DNA of 33,540 nucleotides from Paracraurococcus ruber (GCF_004353985.1 NZ_SMOA01000052.1:1-33540), one strand, 5' to 3'; positions 1 to 8,711 are shown, numbered from the stretch's first letter. Notes: generated by a model not told the origin, from the sequence alone. A program made the numbers and translations.

Positions 1-1
1 G

Positions 2-148
2 GCGGCGCCGGCGGCGGCCGCGCCGGGCGGCCACCCGGCGCTCGCGGCGCTGGCCGCGCTTGACCCCGATGCGCTGTCCCCGCGGGAGGCGCAGGAGGCG
101 CTCTACAGGCTGAAGTCCTTGATGGAAGGCGCTGTCCCCCAGGGCTGA
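2..148 (+). CDS. mutS: DNA mismatch repair protein MutS, C-terminal fragment
   Basis: An open frame enters from the left edge and stops with TGA at 146-148, giving the last 48 residues of a protein. The tail contains the segment SPREAQEALYRLK, which resembles the C-terminal tail of MutS, where a conserved 'SPREAL..LY.LK' helix closes the protein. An alanine/proline/glycine-rich linker precedes it. The ATPase and mismatch-binding domains lie outside the window. The position directly upstream of glnD agrees with the mutS-glnD arrangement seen in many alphaproteobacteria. The identification rests on a short tail plus synteny, so it is good but not certain. Confidence 0.75.
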   Translation, partial: AAPAAAAPGGHPALAALAALDPDALSPREAQEALYRLKSLMEGAVPQG

Positions 149-168
149 CAGGCGCTAGGTTGGCGGGA

Positions 169-3006
169 ATGAGCGCCGCCTCCGCCCCGAGCCCCGAGTA
201 TGGAGGTCCCCGGACCTCCTCCCAGCGCCATCCGGTGCTGGCCGAGATGCCGGCCGTCATCCCGGACCTGATTGCCGAGATCTGCGGGGAGGCGGGCCGT
301 GGCCCGGTCCGGCGGGAGGAGGCGCTGGACCTGCTGCGCCGGCATCTGGGCCGCATCCAGGCGACGGTGCAGGAAAGCTTCGAGGCGCATGAATTGTCCG
401 GCCTCGCCGCCGCCCGCTGGCTGGCGGCGCTGAGCGACGGGCTGATGTCGGCGATCCACCACTATGCCCTGGCCATGGTGCCGGCCCGCGGCGCGGCGGA
501 ACTGGCGGAGGCGCCCTTCGCGCTGGTCGCCACCGGCGGCTATGGCCGCGGCGTCCTCGGCCCCTATTCCGACATCGACCTGCTGTTCCTGAGCGACGCG
601 CCGGCCGGCCCGCGCGCCCAGCGGGTGGTGGAGTTCGTGCTCTACCTGCTCTGGGATCTCGGCCTGAAGGTCGGCCACGCCACCCGCAGCCTGCGCGACT
701 GCCTGGAGGAGGCGGGCAAGGATTCCACGGTGATGACCGCGCTGGTCGATGCCCGCTTCCTGGCCGGGGAGCAGCCGGTCTTCGACCGTTTCCAGGACGC
801 CTTCGCCCGCGGCAACCGCCAGCGCGGCCTCGGCCCCTTCCTCTCGGCCAAGCGGCAGGAACGGGCGGGGCGGCATGCCCGGTACGGCGACAGCCCCTAT
901 CTGGTCGAGCCGAACATCAAGGAAGGCCGCGGCGGCCTGCGCGACCTGCAGACCCTCTACTGGCTGGCGCGCTACGCCTTCGGCACCCAGCGCATGCCGG
1001 ACCTGGTCGGGCCGGACAGCCCGGGCGGCGGCCTGCTGACCGAGCACGAGGCGCGGGCCATCCGCCGCGCCTGGGACTTCCTCTGGACCGTCCGCTTCCA
1101 CCTGCACTACGTCGCCGGCCGCGCCGAGGAACGCCTGACCTTCGACTTCCAGCCGGTGGTGGGCGCCCGCATGGGCTACACGCCGCGCGGCCGGCAGGAC
1201 GGCGTCGAGCGCTTCATGAAGCACCTGTTCCTGACGGTGCGCGACGTGCTGCGGCTGACCCGGGTGCTGGAGCCGGCGATCGAGCGCGCCTCGCTCGGTC
1301 CGCCCGCCACCCGCCGGCAGGGCGATGCGGCGCTGGCCGAGGCGGGCCTCGCGCTGGCCGACGGCAAGCTGGTGGCGGCGCCGCCGAACCGCGACTTCTC
1401 CCGCGAACCGATCCTGATGCTGCGCATCCTGAAGGCGGCGCGCGACCGCAAGCTGGAGGTGCACCCGCTGGCGGTCCGGGCGCTGATCCGCAACGCGCAC
1501 CATGCCGTGGCGATCCGCGGGACGGAGGAGGCGAATGCCCTCTTCCTCGACCTGCTGGCGGGCAAGGACGCCGCCATCTGGCTGCGGCTGATGAACGAGA
1601 CGGGGTTCCTCTCCCGCTTCGTGCCGGACTGGGCCCGCATCGTCGGGCTGATGCAGTTCGACACCTACCATGTCTACACGGTCGATGAGCACACGATCGA
1701 GGCGATCGGCGTGCTGCAGCAGATCGAGCGCGGGGAGCTGTCGGAGGCCGCCCCGGTCGCCTCGGAGCTGATCGGCCAGCTGCAATCGCGCCGCGCCCTG
1801 TACATGGCGACGCTGCTACACGACATCGCCAAGGGCCGCGGCGGCGACCATTCCGAGCTCGGCGCCCGAATCGCCACCGAGCTTGGCCCGAAGATCGGCC
1901 TGACGCCGGAGGAGACGGAGACCGTCTCCTGGCTCGTCCTCCACCACCTGCTGATCAGCCAGACCGCCTTCAAGCGCGACATCGAGGACCCCAAGACCAT
2001 CCTCGACATCGCCGATCTGGTGCAGTCACCCGAGCGGCTGCGGCTGCTGCTGGTGCTGACGGTCTGCGACATGCGCGCCGTCGGGCCGAAGGTCTGGAAC
2101 GGCTGGAAGGCCACCCTGCTGCGGGAGGTCTACTGGCGGGTGGCGGAGGTGCTGGCCGGCGGGCTGAGCGTGCCGGAACGCGACGTGCGCGTGGCCCGCG
2201 CCCGCGACGCCGCCGCCGCCATGCTGGCCGGCTGGCCGGAACCGGACCGGCAGAGCTTCCTCGCGCTCGGCTATCCCGGCTACTGGCTGTCCTTCGACGC
2301 CGAGACGCATGCCCGCCACGCCGCCCTGATCCGGGAGGCGGAGGCGACCAGCGCCCCACTGACCGTGCGCACCCGCGTGCTGGAAAGCCGGGCGGTGACG
2401 GAAGTCACGGTCTATGCCGCCGACCATCCCGGCCTGTTCAGCCGCATCGCCGGCGCCCTGGCCGTCGCCGGCGCCAGCATCGTCGATGCCCGGATCCATA
2501 CGCTGACAAACGGCATGGCGCTGGACACCTTCTGGGTGCAGGACGCCGCCGGCGGCGCCTTCGACGCGCCGCACCGCCTGGCGCGGCTTTCCGTGCTGAT
2601 CGAGCAGGCGCTGTCCGGCCGCCTCCGGTTGCGCGACGAGATCCGCAAGGTCCGCCGCGAACCTGCAAGGTTGCGGGCGGTGACGGTGCCGCCGCGGGTG
2701 GTGTTCGACAACCATGCCAGCAACACCCATACCGTCATCGAGGTGAATGGCCGCGACCGGCCGGGGCTGCTGCACGACGTGACGGCGGCGATCAGCGGGG
2801 AAGGCCTGCAGATCGCCAGCGCGCACATCACCACCTATGGCGTGCGGGCGGTGGACGTCTTCTACGTGAAGGACGTCTTCGGCCTGAAGGTGGAGAACGA
2901 GCGCAAGCTGGCCAGCCTGCGCCTGGCGATGGAGGCGGCGCTGGCGCCGCCGGCGGAAGGGGGCGGCGCCGCTTCCGCCCCCCGCGCGGCCGCCGACCGG
3001 GCCTGA
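169..3006 (+). CDS. glnD: Bifunctional [protein-PII] uridylyltransferase / uridylyl-removing enzyme GlnD
   Basis: GlnD senses glutamine and adds or removes UMP on PII proteins (GlnB/GlnK), setting the activity of glutamine synthetase and nitrogen-regulated transcription in the cytoplasm. All family domains are visible in the 945 residues: a nucleotidyltransferase motif GGYGRG...PYSDIDLL at about 123-139, with metal-binding Asp135 and Asp137; the linking PII-uridylyltransferase region; an HD phosphohydrolase domain with His551-Asp552 in LLHDIAKG, the uridylyl-removing site; and two C-terminal ACT domains starting near 743 (DHPGLFSRIAGAL) and 854 (RDRPGLLHDVTAAI) for glutamine sensing. The ATG at 169 is preceded by a purine-rich ggcggga; a TTG at 160 and an ATG at 250 are alternatives. 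Length is normal. It starts 20 nt after mutS, so the two may be cotranscribed. Confidence 0.97.
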   Translation: MSAASAPSPEYGGPRTSSQRHPVLAEMPAVIPDLIAEICGEAGRGPVRREEALDLLRRHLGRIQATVQESFEAHELSGLAAARWLAALSDGLMSAIHHYALAMVPARGAAELAEAPFALVATGGYGRGVLGPYSDIDLLFLSDAPAGPRAQRVVEFVLYLLWDLGLKVGHATRSLRDCLEEAGKDSTVMTALVDARFLAGEQPVFDRFQDAFARGNRQRGLGPFLSAKRQERAGRHARYGDSPYLVEPNIKEGRGGLRDLQTLYWLARYAFGTQRMPDLVGPDSPGGGLLTEHEARAIRRAWDFLWTVRFHLHYVAGRAEERLTFDFQPVVGARMGYTPRGRQDGVERFMKHLFLTVRDVLRLTRVLEPAIERASLGPPATRRQGDAALAEAGLALADGKLVAAPPNRDFSREPILMLRILKAARDRKLEVHPLAVRALIRNAHHAVAIRGTEEANALFLDLLAGKDAAIWLRLMNETGFLSRFVPDWARIVGLMQFDTYHVYTVDEHTIEAIGVLQQIERGELSEAAPVASELIGQLQSRRALYMATLLHDIAKGRGGDHSELGARIATELGPKIGLTPEETETVSWLVLHHLLISQTAFKRDIEDPKTILDIADLVQSPERLRLLLVLTVCDMRAVGPKVWNGWKATLLREVYWRVAEVLAGGLSVPERDVRVARARDAAAAMLAGWPEPDRQSFLALGYPGYWLSFDAETHARHAALIREAEATSAPLTVRTRVLESRAVTEVTVYAADHPGLFSRIAGALAVAGASIVDARIHTLTNGMALDTFWVQDAAGGAFDAPHRLARLSVLIEQALSGRLRLRDEIRKVRREPARLRAVTVPPRVVFDNHASNTHTVIEVNGRDRPGLLHDVTAAISGEGLQIASAHITTYGVRAVDVFYVKDVFGLKVENERKLASLRLAMEAALAPPAEGGGAASAPRAAADRA

Positions 3007-3054
3007 TCTTTCCCCCGCCCGGCGCGTTGTCCCGGCAACAGCCGAGGACCAGCG

Positions 3055-3366
3055 ATGTCGAGCGACCCCGTGATGCGGCCCGACCAGGCAACCAACCCCG
3101 GCGAGGATTACGAGAACACCGTCTCCTCCCATACCGGGATGGGCGGCCCGAAGGCGCCGGCGCGCGACAAGCGGCCGGAAGCGCAGTACCAGCGCAGCGA
3201 CCTTGCCCAGGGCGTGAACCGCACCGACGACGCCGCGCCGAAGGGCCCGGTGAACATCGCGGTGAAGGGCAATAGCGAAACCGCCGGGCCGGATGAGGCG
3301 GTGAAGGAAACGCCAAAGGCCACCGGCCGCGGCAGCCGCGATGCCCCCGGCCTGCCGCAGGACTGA
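3055..3366 (+). CDS. Small hydrophilic hypothetical protein (103 aa)
   Basis: I do not recognise this protein. It is 103 residues, rich in Lys, Asp, Glu, Pro, Gly and Asn, with no hydrophobic stretch, no cysteine and no signal peptide, so it is probably cytoplasmic and largely disordered. Blocks such as NPGEDYENTVSSHTG and GPVNIAVKGNSETAGPDEAVK look like real coding sequence, with far fewer alanine/arginine runs than the overlapping frames, and third positions are GC-rich as in neighbouring genes. The ATG follows a purine-rich gaggaccagcg. It lies 48 nt after glnD and on the same strand, and may be read through from it. No function can be assigned. Confidence 0.6.
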   Translation: MSSDPVMRPDQATNPGEDYENTVSSHTGMGGPKAPARDKRPEAQYQRSDLAQGVNRTDDAAPKGPVNIAVKGNSETAGPDEAVKETPKATGRGSRDAPGLPQD

Positions 3367-3494
3367 ACGCCGCCCGACAGGGCGACAGGACGCGGCGACA
3401 AGCCGGCGGGCATCCCTCCAAGCGGGACGCCGCCCGTGCCGGCAGGCTTTCCCCACGCCCGGGCCGCCCGGTCCGGGGACGAAGGAGACACCCG

Positions 3495-3677
3495 ATGCGC
3501 ATCCTGATGATCGCCCTGGCCGCGGCCCCCTTGCTGGCCGCCTGCGACACCCCGGCGCGCGGGCCCAGCACCGATGCGGGCCTGCCCGTGGTGACCAACC
3601 CCAACGTGCCGGGCGCCGGCGGCGTGACGCCGCTGGCGCGGCCGGCGGGCAGCCGGGGCGGCGACAAGGGCAGCTGA
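3495..3677 (+). CDS. Small lipoprotein (60 aa)
   Basis: This 60-residue protein begins with MRILMIALAAAPLLAAC, a short basic N-terminus, a hydrophobic core and a lipobox LLAAC, so signal peptidase II should cleave before Cys17 and the mature protein should be a lipid-anchored peptide of about 44 residues. The mature part is rich in Pro, Gly and Ala, with no recognisable domain. A clear Shine-Dalgarno sequence, gaaggaga, lies 6-7 nt before the ATG. It is the last plus-strand gene before a convergent Bug receptor gene. Its function is unknown; small lipoproteins of this kind are easily missed by annotation. Confidence 0.7.
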   Translation: MRILMIALAAAPLLAACDTPARGPSTDAGLPVVTNPNVPGAGGVTPLARPAGSRGGDKGS

Positions 3678-3683
3678 CCGGAG

Positions 3684-3760
3684 AGGCGGGTCGAGGAGGG
3701 CGCTGCCCCCCTCGAACCCCACCAGCCGAGGACCGAAAGGCCCTTGGAGCCCGTGGGTCA
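3684..3760 (+). repeat. Composite two-hairpin intergenic element, copy A
   Basis: Stem-loop 1 is 3691-3700 paired with 3706-3715 (9 of 10 bp, loop cgctg). A linker aaccccacc follows. Stem-loop 2 is about 3726-3734 with 3739-3747, closing on a GAAA tetraloop at 3735-3738, followed by ggagccc. The same architecture recurs at 26011-26085 and, on the other strand, at about 4880-4990. It starts a few bases after the lipoprotein stop and lies before the convergent Bug receptor stop at 3858, so it may act as a bidirectional terminator. I see no other gene in 3678-3857. Confidence 0.6.
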
Positions 3761-3857
3761 TCGCCGGAAGAAAGGCCCCGCTCGCTCCCCCCTGCGGCGA
3801 TCGATCCGCACGGGGTCCGGCGGCCGGTCCGGTGCCTGGCGGGGTGAGCGCGCCAGG

Positions 3858-4820
3858 TCAGCCGCCCGCGGCCAGCCCCGATTCCCGCATCAGCCGCGTG
3901 ATCACCGCCTTGTCGCGGGCATAGAGGGCGAGGGCGCCGGCGGGGTCGGTCCAGACCGGGTCGCTGCCCGTGCTCTCCAGCCGCGCCCGGGTCGCCGGGT
4001 CCTCCACCGCATGGCGAAAGGCGGCGGCCAGGCGGTCCTGCACCGGCGCCGGCGTCGCGGCCGGGGCGAAGAGCAGGATCCAGGTGGACAGCTCATAGCC
4101 CGGCAGCACCTCGCCGATCGCCGGCGCATCCGGCAGGTTGGGGCGGCGGGCCGCGCCGGTGACGCCGATGGCGCGGGCCTTGCTGCTCTCCAGCACCGGC
4201 CGCAGGCTGCTTTCCGAGATGAACACGCTGTCGATGCGGCCGGCGGCGAGGTCGCGCGCCGCATCGGCGCCGCCGCGATAGGGGATGTGCTCCATCTTCA
4301 CGCCCGCCATGGACTGCATGAGTTCGCCCATGAGATGGCCGATATGCGCGACGCCCGGCGTCCCGAAGGTGACGGCGCCGGGGCGCTTCCGCGCGTCCTC
4401 CAGGAAGCCGCGCAGGTCGCGCGCCGCGAAGTCGGCGCGCATGCCCAGCACATAGGGCGCGCTGGTCAGCTGGGTGAAGGGGACGAGGCTGTCGTAGTCG
4501 AGCGGCAGGGACTTGTTGGCGAGCGGCGAGGTGATGGTCGTCGCCCCTTCCATCACCAGGGTGTAGCCATCGGGCGGCGACTGCGCGACGAGCGCGGCGC
4601 CGAGGGCGCCGGAGGCGCCGGTGCGGTTCTCGACGATCAGCGACTGGCCGAGATGCTCGGCGACCTTGGGCTGGACGATGCGCGCGACGGTGTCGGCGAT
4701 GCCGCCGGCGCTGTAGGGGACGATCAGGCGGACGGGGCGGCTGGGGAATCCTTCCTGCGCGCGCGCGGCGAAGGGCAAAGCGAGGCCGGCGGCGAGCGCG
4801 GCCCGGCGCGTGGCGTGCAT
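3858..4820 (-). CDS. Bug-family (TctC-like) periplasmic solute-binding protein
   Basis: This is a 320-residue extracytoplasmic receptor of the tripartite tricarboxylate transporter (Bug/TctC) family, which binds carboxylates or related small molecules in the periplasm. The N-terminus MHATRRAALAAGLALPFAARAQ is a cleavable signal peptide with a twin-arginine pair. Family hallmarks follow: FPSRPVRLIVPYSAGG at about 25-40, ENRTGASGALG, SPPDGYTL, the FGTPGVAHIGHLMGE loop and HIPYRGG. The ATG at 4820 was chosen because a strong GGAGG lies 6 nt upstream. No tctA/tctB membrane genes are nearby, so it is an orphan receptor, as is common for this expanded family. It follows xdhB on the same strand but is separated from it by 172 bp holding hairpins, so it may be transcribed independently. 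Its ligand is unknown. Confidence 0.92.
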   Translation of the reverse strand: MHATRRAALAAGLALPFAARAQEGFPSRPVRLIVPYSAGGIADTVARIVQPKVAEHLGQSLIVENRTGASGALGAALVAQSPPDGYTLVMEGATTITSPLANKSLPLDYDSLVPFTQLTSAPYVLGMRADFAARDLRGFLEDARKRPGAVTFGTPGVAHIGHLMGELMQSMAGVKMEHIPYRGGADAARDLAAGRIDSVFISESSLRPVLESSKARAIGVTGAARRPNLPDAPAIGEVLPGYELSTWILLFAPAATPAPVQDRLAAAFRHAVEDPATRARLESTGSDPVWTDPAGALALYARDKAVITRLMRESGLAAGG

Positions 4821-4879
4821 GGCATTCCTCCCGGTAAGCTGTCCGGCAGGGTGCCCCGCGTCAGCGGCAGGCGCCAGAC

Positions 4880-4990
4880 TCGCGGGTTCCAAGGGCCCTT
4901 CGGCCTTAGGGACACCCCATGACGATGCTGCGCATCGTCATGGGGACCCCGTCGTGGGGTGAGCGCGTGAGGGCAGAGCCCTCTCGCAAC
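4880..4990 (-). repeat. Composite two-hairpin intergenic element, copy B
   Basis: Read on the minus strand just after the xdhB stop, this stretch has a first stem-loop (4969-4974 with 4978-4983, loop aga), an inserted long hairpin (4915-4945, listed separately) and a second stem-loop (4889-4910) closing on a GAAG tetraloop, followed by ggaaccc. The order and the second module match copies A and C. It is the most diverged copy and the only one between two genes on the same strand. It probably separates xdhAB transcription from the Bug receptor gene downstream. Confidence 0.5.
4915..4945. terminator. Perfect 14-bp hairpin downstream of xdhB
   Basis: Bases 4915-4928 are the exact reverse complement of 4932-4945, with a three-base loop (tgc). 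The stem includes ccccatgacgatgc. It lies 48-78 nt beyond the xdhB stop, upstream of the Bug receptor gene. There is no T-tract on either strand, so intrinsic termination would be atypical; RNA stability or a protein-binding operator are alternatives. Confidence 0.55.
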
Positions 4991-4992
4991 GA

Positions 4993-7311
4993 CTACCGCC
5001 GCCCGCGCAACGCCATCAGCACGCGCTCCGGCGTCGCCGGCGCATCCAGCCGGTCCGTCCCGATCGCGTCCTTCAGCGCGTTCCACACCGCCGTCGCCAG
5101 CAGCAGCGGCGGCTCCCCCACCGCCTTCGACCGGAAGATGGTCTCGGACCGCGCCGGCGCCCCTTCCAGCAGCCGGGTGCTGAACACCGGCGGCACGTCG
5201 CGGCTGCCCGGGATCTTGTAGGTGCTGGGCCCGAGGGTGCGCAGCCGACCCTCGGCGTCCCACCAGAGATCCTCGCAGGTCAGCCAGCCCAGGCCCTGGA
5301 CGAAGGCGCCCTCCACCTGGCCGCGATCCACCGCAGGGTTCAGGCTGCGGCCGCAATCCTGCACCAGCCAGGCGCCGAGGCAGCGATGCTCGCCGGTCAG
5401 AGTATCCACCGCCACCTCGGCCACTGCCGCGCCGTAGGAGAAGTAGAAGAAGGGCTGGCCGCGCATGGTCGCGCGGTCCCAGTGGATGTCGGGCGTCTTG
5501 TAGAAGCCGGTGGCCGAGAGCGAGACGCGCCGCATGTAGGACAGCTTGGCGAGTTCGCCGAAGGTCATGGCGCGGTTGCCGCCGGCGCGCACCATGCCGT
5601 CGGCGAAGGCGATGTCGCCGGGTGCGACGCCCCATTCCGCGGCCGCGACCTCCGCCATGCGGGTCCGGATGGCGCTGGCCGCGGCATGCGCCGCCCAGCC
5701 ATTCAGGTCGCTGCCGGTGCTGGCCGCGGTGGGGGAGGTGTTGGGGACCTCGGCGGTGGTGGTGGCGGTGATGGCGATGCGGTCGGGGTCCACGCCGAAG
5801 ACGTCGGCGACCACCTGCGCGATCTTGATGAAGAGGCCCTGCCCCATCTCCGTCCCGCCATGGTTCAGGCGGATGGAGCCGTCGGTGTAGACATGCACCA
5901 GGGCGCCGGCCTGGTTCATGTGCATCTGGCCGAAGGAGATGCCGAAGGCCAGCACCATGCTGCCCAGGCCGCGTCGCAGCAGCGGATGCTTCGCGTTGAA
6001 GGCCGTAATCTCCGCCCGCTTCGCATCCCAGTCGGAATCACGCTTCGCCTCCGCCCAGACGCGGCGGATCAGGTCGCCCTCCAGGTGCTGGCCATAGGGC
6101 GTCTCGGTGCCGTTCCCGCCGCCGGCGAAATTCCGCTCGCGCACGACATCGGGCGGCACGCCGAGCGCATCGGCGACGCGATGCACCACATCCTCGATCA
6201 GCAGCGCGCCCTGCGGGCCGCCGAAGCCGCGGAAGGCGGTGTTGCTGACGGTGTTGGTCTTGCAGGCCAGCGCGCGCAGCGACAGCGCCGGCACGTCGCA
6301 GGGGCCGAGCGCATGGGTGATGGCGCGGAAGATCACGCCGCCGGTCATGTCCAGGCTGTGGCCGGCATCGGCGGCCATGATGGCGTCCAGCGCCAGGATG
6401 CGGCCGCTGGCGTCGCAGCCGGCGGTCCAGCGATAGAGGAAGGGGTGGCGCTTGCCGGTCGCCGCCATGTCGGCCTTGCGCGACAGGCGCAGCTTGACGG
6501 GCCGGCCGGTGCGGCGCGCGGCCAGCGCGGCCGCGGCGGCGACCCAGCTTGCGTTGCTCTCCTTGCCGCCGAAGCCGCCGCCCATGCGCCGGGTGGCGAC
6601 GGTGACGCGGTTGTAGTCGAGGCCCAGCACTCGGGCGACGACATGCTGCACCTCGGTCGGGTGCTGGGTCGAGGATTGCACGGCGATGTCGCCATCCTCG
6701 CCCGGGGTCGCCAGGGCGATCTGGCCTTCCAGGTAGAAATGCTCCTGCCCGCCGGCGCGGAACTCGCCCGCCAGGCGATAGGGGGCATTGGCCAGCGCCT
6801 CCCCCACATCGCCGCGGGTGATGGATTGCGGCGGCAGGATCCAGGCCTCGCGGGCGATCGCCTCCTCGATGCTCAGCACCGGCGGCAGCGGCGCGATCTC
6901 CGGCGCCAGCGCCGCGGCGCCGGCCAGCGCGGCATCGCGCGTCTCCCCCACCACCACGGCCAGGGGCTGGCCGGCATATTCGACGATGCCCTCGGCCAGC
7001 ATCACCTCGTTGGCGCCGGCGGCGGCGATGTCGTTGCGGCCGGGAATGTCGCGCGGCAGCAGCACCGCGACCACGCCCGGCAGGGCCAGCGCCGGCGCCG
7101 GGTCCAGCGCCAGGATGCGGCCATGCGCGACCGGGGACAGGGCCAGCGCGGCATGCAGCAGGCCGGGCGGTTCGGGCGCATCGTCCAGGAAGCGCGCCTC
7201 GCCGGTCGCGTGCTTCAGCGCGCTGTCATGGCGCAGGGCGGCGCCCATGCCGCGGGCCGTGCGGGGCGCTTCCCCGGCGGCGTGGGCCGGCAGGGTCGGG
7301 ATGTGGTTCAC
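4993..7311 (-). CDS. xdhB: Xanthine dehydrogenase, molybdopterin-binding large subunit
   Basis: XdhB carries the molybdenum cofactor and oxidises hypoxanthine and xanthine to urate, passing electrons to the Fe-S/FAD subunit XdhA. The 772-residue product has the expected features: the ATGEARFLDD start of the aldehyde-oxidase a/b hammerhead domain, GQEHFYLEGQIAL, RRMGGGFGGKES (cofactor loop), the TAFRGFGGPQ segment with substrate-binding Arg, GGTEMGQGL, and near the C-terminus KAVGEPPLLLA with the catalytic Glu. The start is a GTG at 7311 whose bases overlap the xdhA TGA (GTGA), a sign of translational coupling; it gives the normal family length. No xdhC cofactor-loading gene follows; a Bug receptor gene lies there instead. 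A related purine or CO-dehydrogenase-like hydroxylase is possible, but XDH fits best. Confidence 0.93.
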   Translation of the reverse strand: MNHIPTLPAHAAGEAPRTARGMGAALRHDSALKHATGEARFLDDAPEPPGLLHAALALSPVAHGRILALDPAPALALPGVVAVLLPRDIPGRNDIAAAGANEVMLAEGIVEYAGQPLAVVVGETRDAALAGAAALAPEIAPLPPVLSIEEAIAREAWILPPQSITRGDVGEALANAPYRLAGEFRAGGQEHFYLEGQIALATPGEDGDIAVQSSTQHPTEVQHVVARVLGLDYNRVTVATRRMGGGFGGKESNASWVAAAAALAARRTGRPVKLRLSRKADMAATGKRHPFLYRWTAGCDASGRILALDAIMAADAGHSLDMTGGVIFRAITHALGPCDVPALSLRALACKTNTVSNTAFRGFGGPQGALLIEDVVHRVADALGVPPDVVRERNFAGGGNGTETPYGQHLEGDLIRRVWAEAKRDSDWDAKRAEITAFNAKHPLLRRGLGSMVLAFGISFGQMHMNQAGALVHVYTDGSIRLNHGGTEMGQGLFIKIAQVVADVFGVDPDRIAITATTTAEVPNTSPTAASTGSDLNGWAAHAAASAIRTRMAEVAAAEWGVAPGDIAFADGMVRAGGNRAMTFGELAKLSYMRRVSLSATGFYKTPDIHWDRATMRGQPFFYFSYGAAVAEVAVDTLTGEHRCLGAWLVQDCGRSLNPAVDRGQVEGAFVQGLGWLTCEDLWWDAEGRLRTLGPSTYKIPGSRDVPPVFSTRLLEGAPARSETIFRSKAVGEPPLLLATAVWNALKDAIGTDRLDAPATPERVLMALRGRR

Positions 7312-8711
7312 AACGCGTGCACCTCCGCCGCCAATTCGGGCTTGGTCACCCGCCAGTAGAGCCGCCGCAGCAGCCCCTGCGCCGCGGCCAGCCGGTAGGC
7401 CGCGCTGCCGCGCCAATCCGTCAGCGGCGAGAAGTCCTTGGCCAGGTCTTCCGCCGCATCCTCGAAGCTGGCCGGGGCCAGCAGCTTGCCGGTCAGCCGC
7501 GCCTCCGCCGCCGGGGCGCGCGCCGCCATCGGGCCCATGCCGCCGAAGGCGAGGCGGGCGCAGGCCACCCGCCCGCCCTCCACCCGCAGCAGGAAGCCGG
7601 CGGCGACCGCGGAGATGTCCTGGTCATGCCGCTTGCTGACCTTCTCGCAGGCCAGGTGTTCGCCCGGGCGCGGCCGCGGGAGGCGCACGGAGACGATGAC
7701 CTCGTCCGGCGCCAGGGTGGTGCGGCGGTAGCCCAGCAGGAAATCCTGCACCCGCTGCTCCCGCTCCCCCCGCGGGGAGGCGATCCGCAGGGTGGCATCC
7801 AGCGCCAGCAGCGGCGGCAGCATGTCCCCGATGGGGGAGGCGGTGCCGAGATTGCCACCCAGCGTGCCCATGCCGCGGATTTGGCGGGAGCCCAGGCGGG
7901 ACAGCAGGGCGCCGAGCGGCGCCAGCCCGCCATCCAGCAGCGGCGGCAGCCGCGCATAGGGCACCGCGGCGCCGATCGTCAGCGCCGCCGCGTCGGCGAC
8001 CAGCGCCTGCAACTCGGGGACCGCGCCGGCATGGATCACGGCGGCGGGGCGTTCGCGGTGCTCGCTGACCCGCAGGCCGAGATCGGTGCCGCCGGCCAGC
8101 AGCCAGGCCCCGGGATGCGCCGCCCGCAGGGCGAGCAGGTCCGCCAGGCTGGCGGGGCGGTGGAAGACCTGGTCCCCGGCGGCGAAGCGGGCCCCGCCGA
8201 TGCCGGGCAGGGCGGGCGGCTGCGGCGCGCCATCATCGACGATCGCGGCGAAGGCGTCGGTGATCGGGCGATAGCCGGTGCAGCGGCAGAGATTCCCCGC
8301 CAGCGCCTCATGCACATCCCCGCCTTCCGGCCCGCCGGTGCGGGCATGCGCCCAGGCCGCCATGGCGACGCCCGGGGTGCAGAAGCCGCACTGCGTCGCA
8401 TCGGCCTCGGCCAGCAGGCGCTGGATCGGGTGCGGGCCGCCATCCGGCCCGCGCAGCCCCTCCACCGTGCGGATGGCCTGCCCATGCAGCTGGCCCAGCA
8501 TCGCCAGGCAGGCATTCACCGGGGTGCGGCTGCCATCCTGCCCTTCCAGCACCACGGTGCAGGCACCGCAATCGCCCTCCGCGCAGCCTTCCTTGGTGCC
8601 GGGCAGCCCCGCCGGGCCGCGCAGCCAGTCCAGCAGCGTCATGGTCGGCGAGAGGTCGGGCGCCAGGGTGACCGGCCTACCGTTCAGCACCAGGGTGATG
8701 CAATCCGTCAT
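7308..8711 (-). CDS. xdhA: Xanthine dehydrogenase small subunit (2Fe-2S and FAD)
   Basis: This is the electron-transfer subunit of the cytoplasmic xanthine dehydrogenase, 467 residues. The N-terminal plant-ferredoxin-like cluster is formed by Cys43, Cys48, Cys51 and Cys68 (KEGCAEGDCGACT). The second [2Fe-2S] domain has QCGFCTPG (Cys108, Cys111) and CRCTGY (Cys142, Cys144). The C-terminal half is an FAD domain with LLAGGTDLGL and the IRGMGTLGGNLGTASPIGD segment typical of molybdopterin dehydrogenase FAD subunits. It is the first gene of the xdhAB operon and overlaps xdhB by 4 nt. The gene diverges from gnd across a 115-bp intergenic region that should contain promoters for both, although I could not identify convincing -35/-10 pairs there. 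Confidence 0.95.
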   Translation of the reverse strand: MTDCITLVLNGRPVTLAPDLSPTMTLLDWLRGPAGLPGTKEGCAEGDCGACTVVLEGQDGSRTPVNACLAMLGQLHGQAIRTVEGLRGPDGGPHPIQRLLAEADATQCGFCTPGVAMAAWAHARTGGPEGGDVHEALAGNLCRCTGYRPITDAFAAIVDDGAPQPPALPGIGGARFAAGDQVFHRPASLADLLALRAAHPGAWLLAGGTDLGLRVSEHRERPAAVIHAGAVPELQALVADAAALTIGAAVPYARLPPLLDGGLAPLGALLSRLGSRQIRGMGTLGGNLGTASPIGDMLPPLLALDATLRIASPRGEREQRVQDFLLGYRRTTLAPDEVIVSVRLPRPRPGEHLACEKVSKRHDQDISAVAAGFLLRVEGGRVACARLAFGGMGPMAARAPAAEARLTGKLLAPASFEDAAEDLAKDFSPLTDWRGSAAYRLAAAQGLLRRLYWRVTKPELAAEVHAL

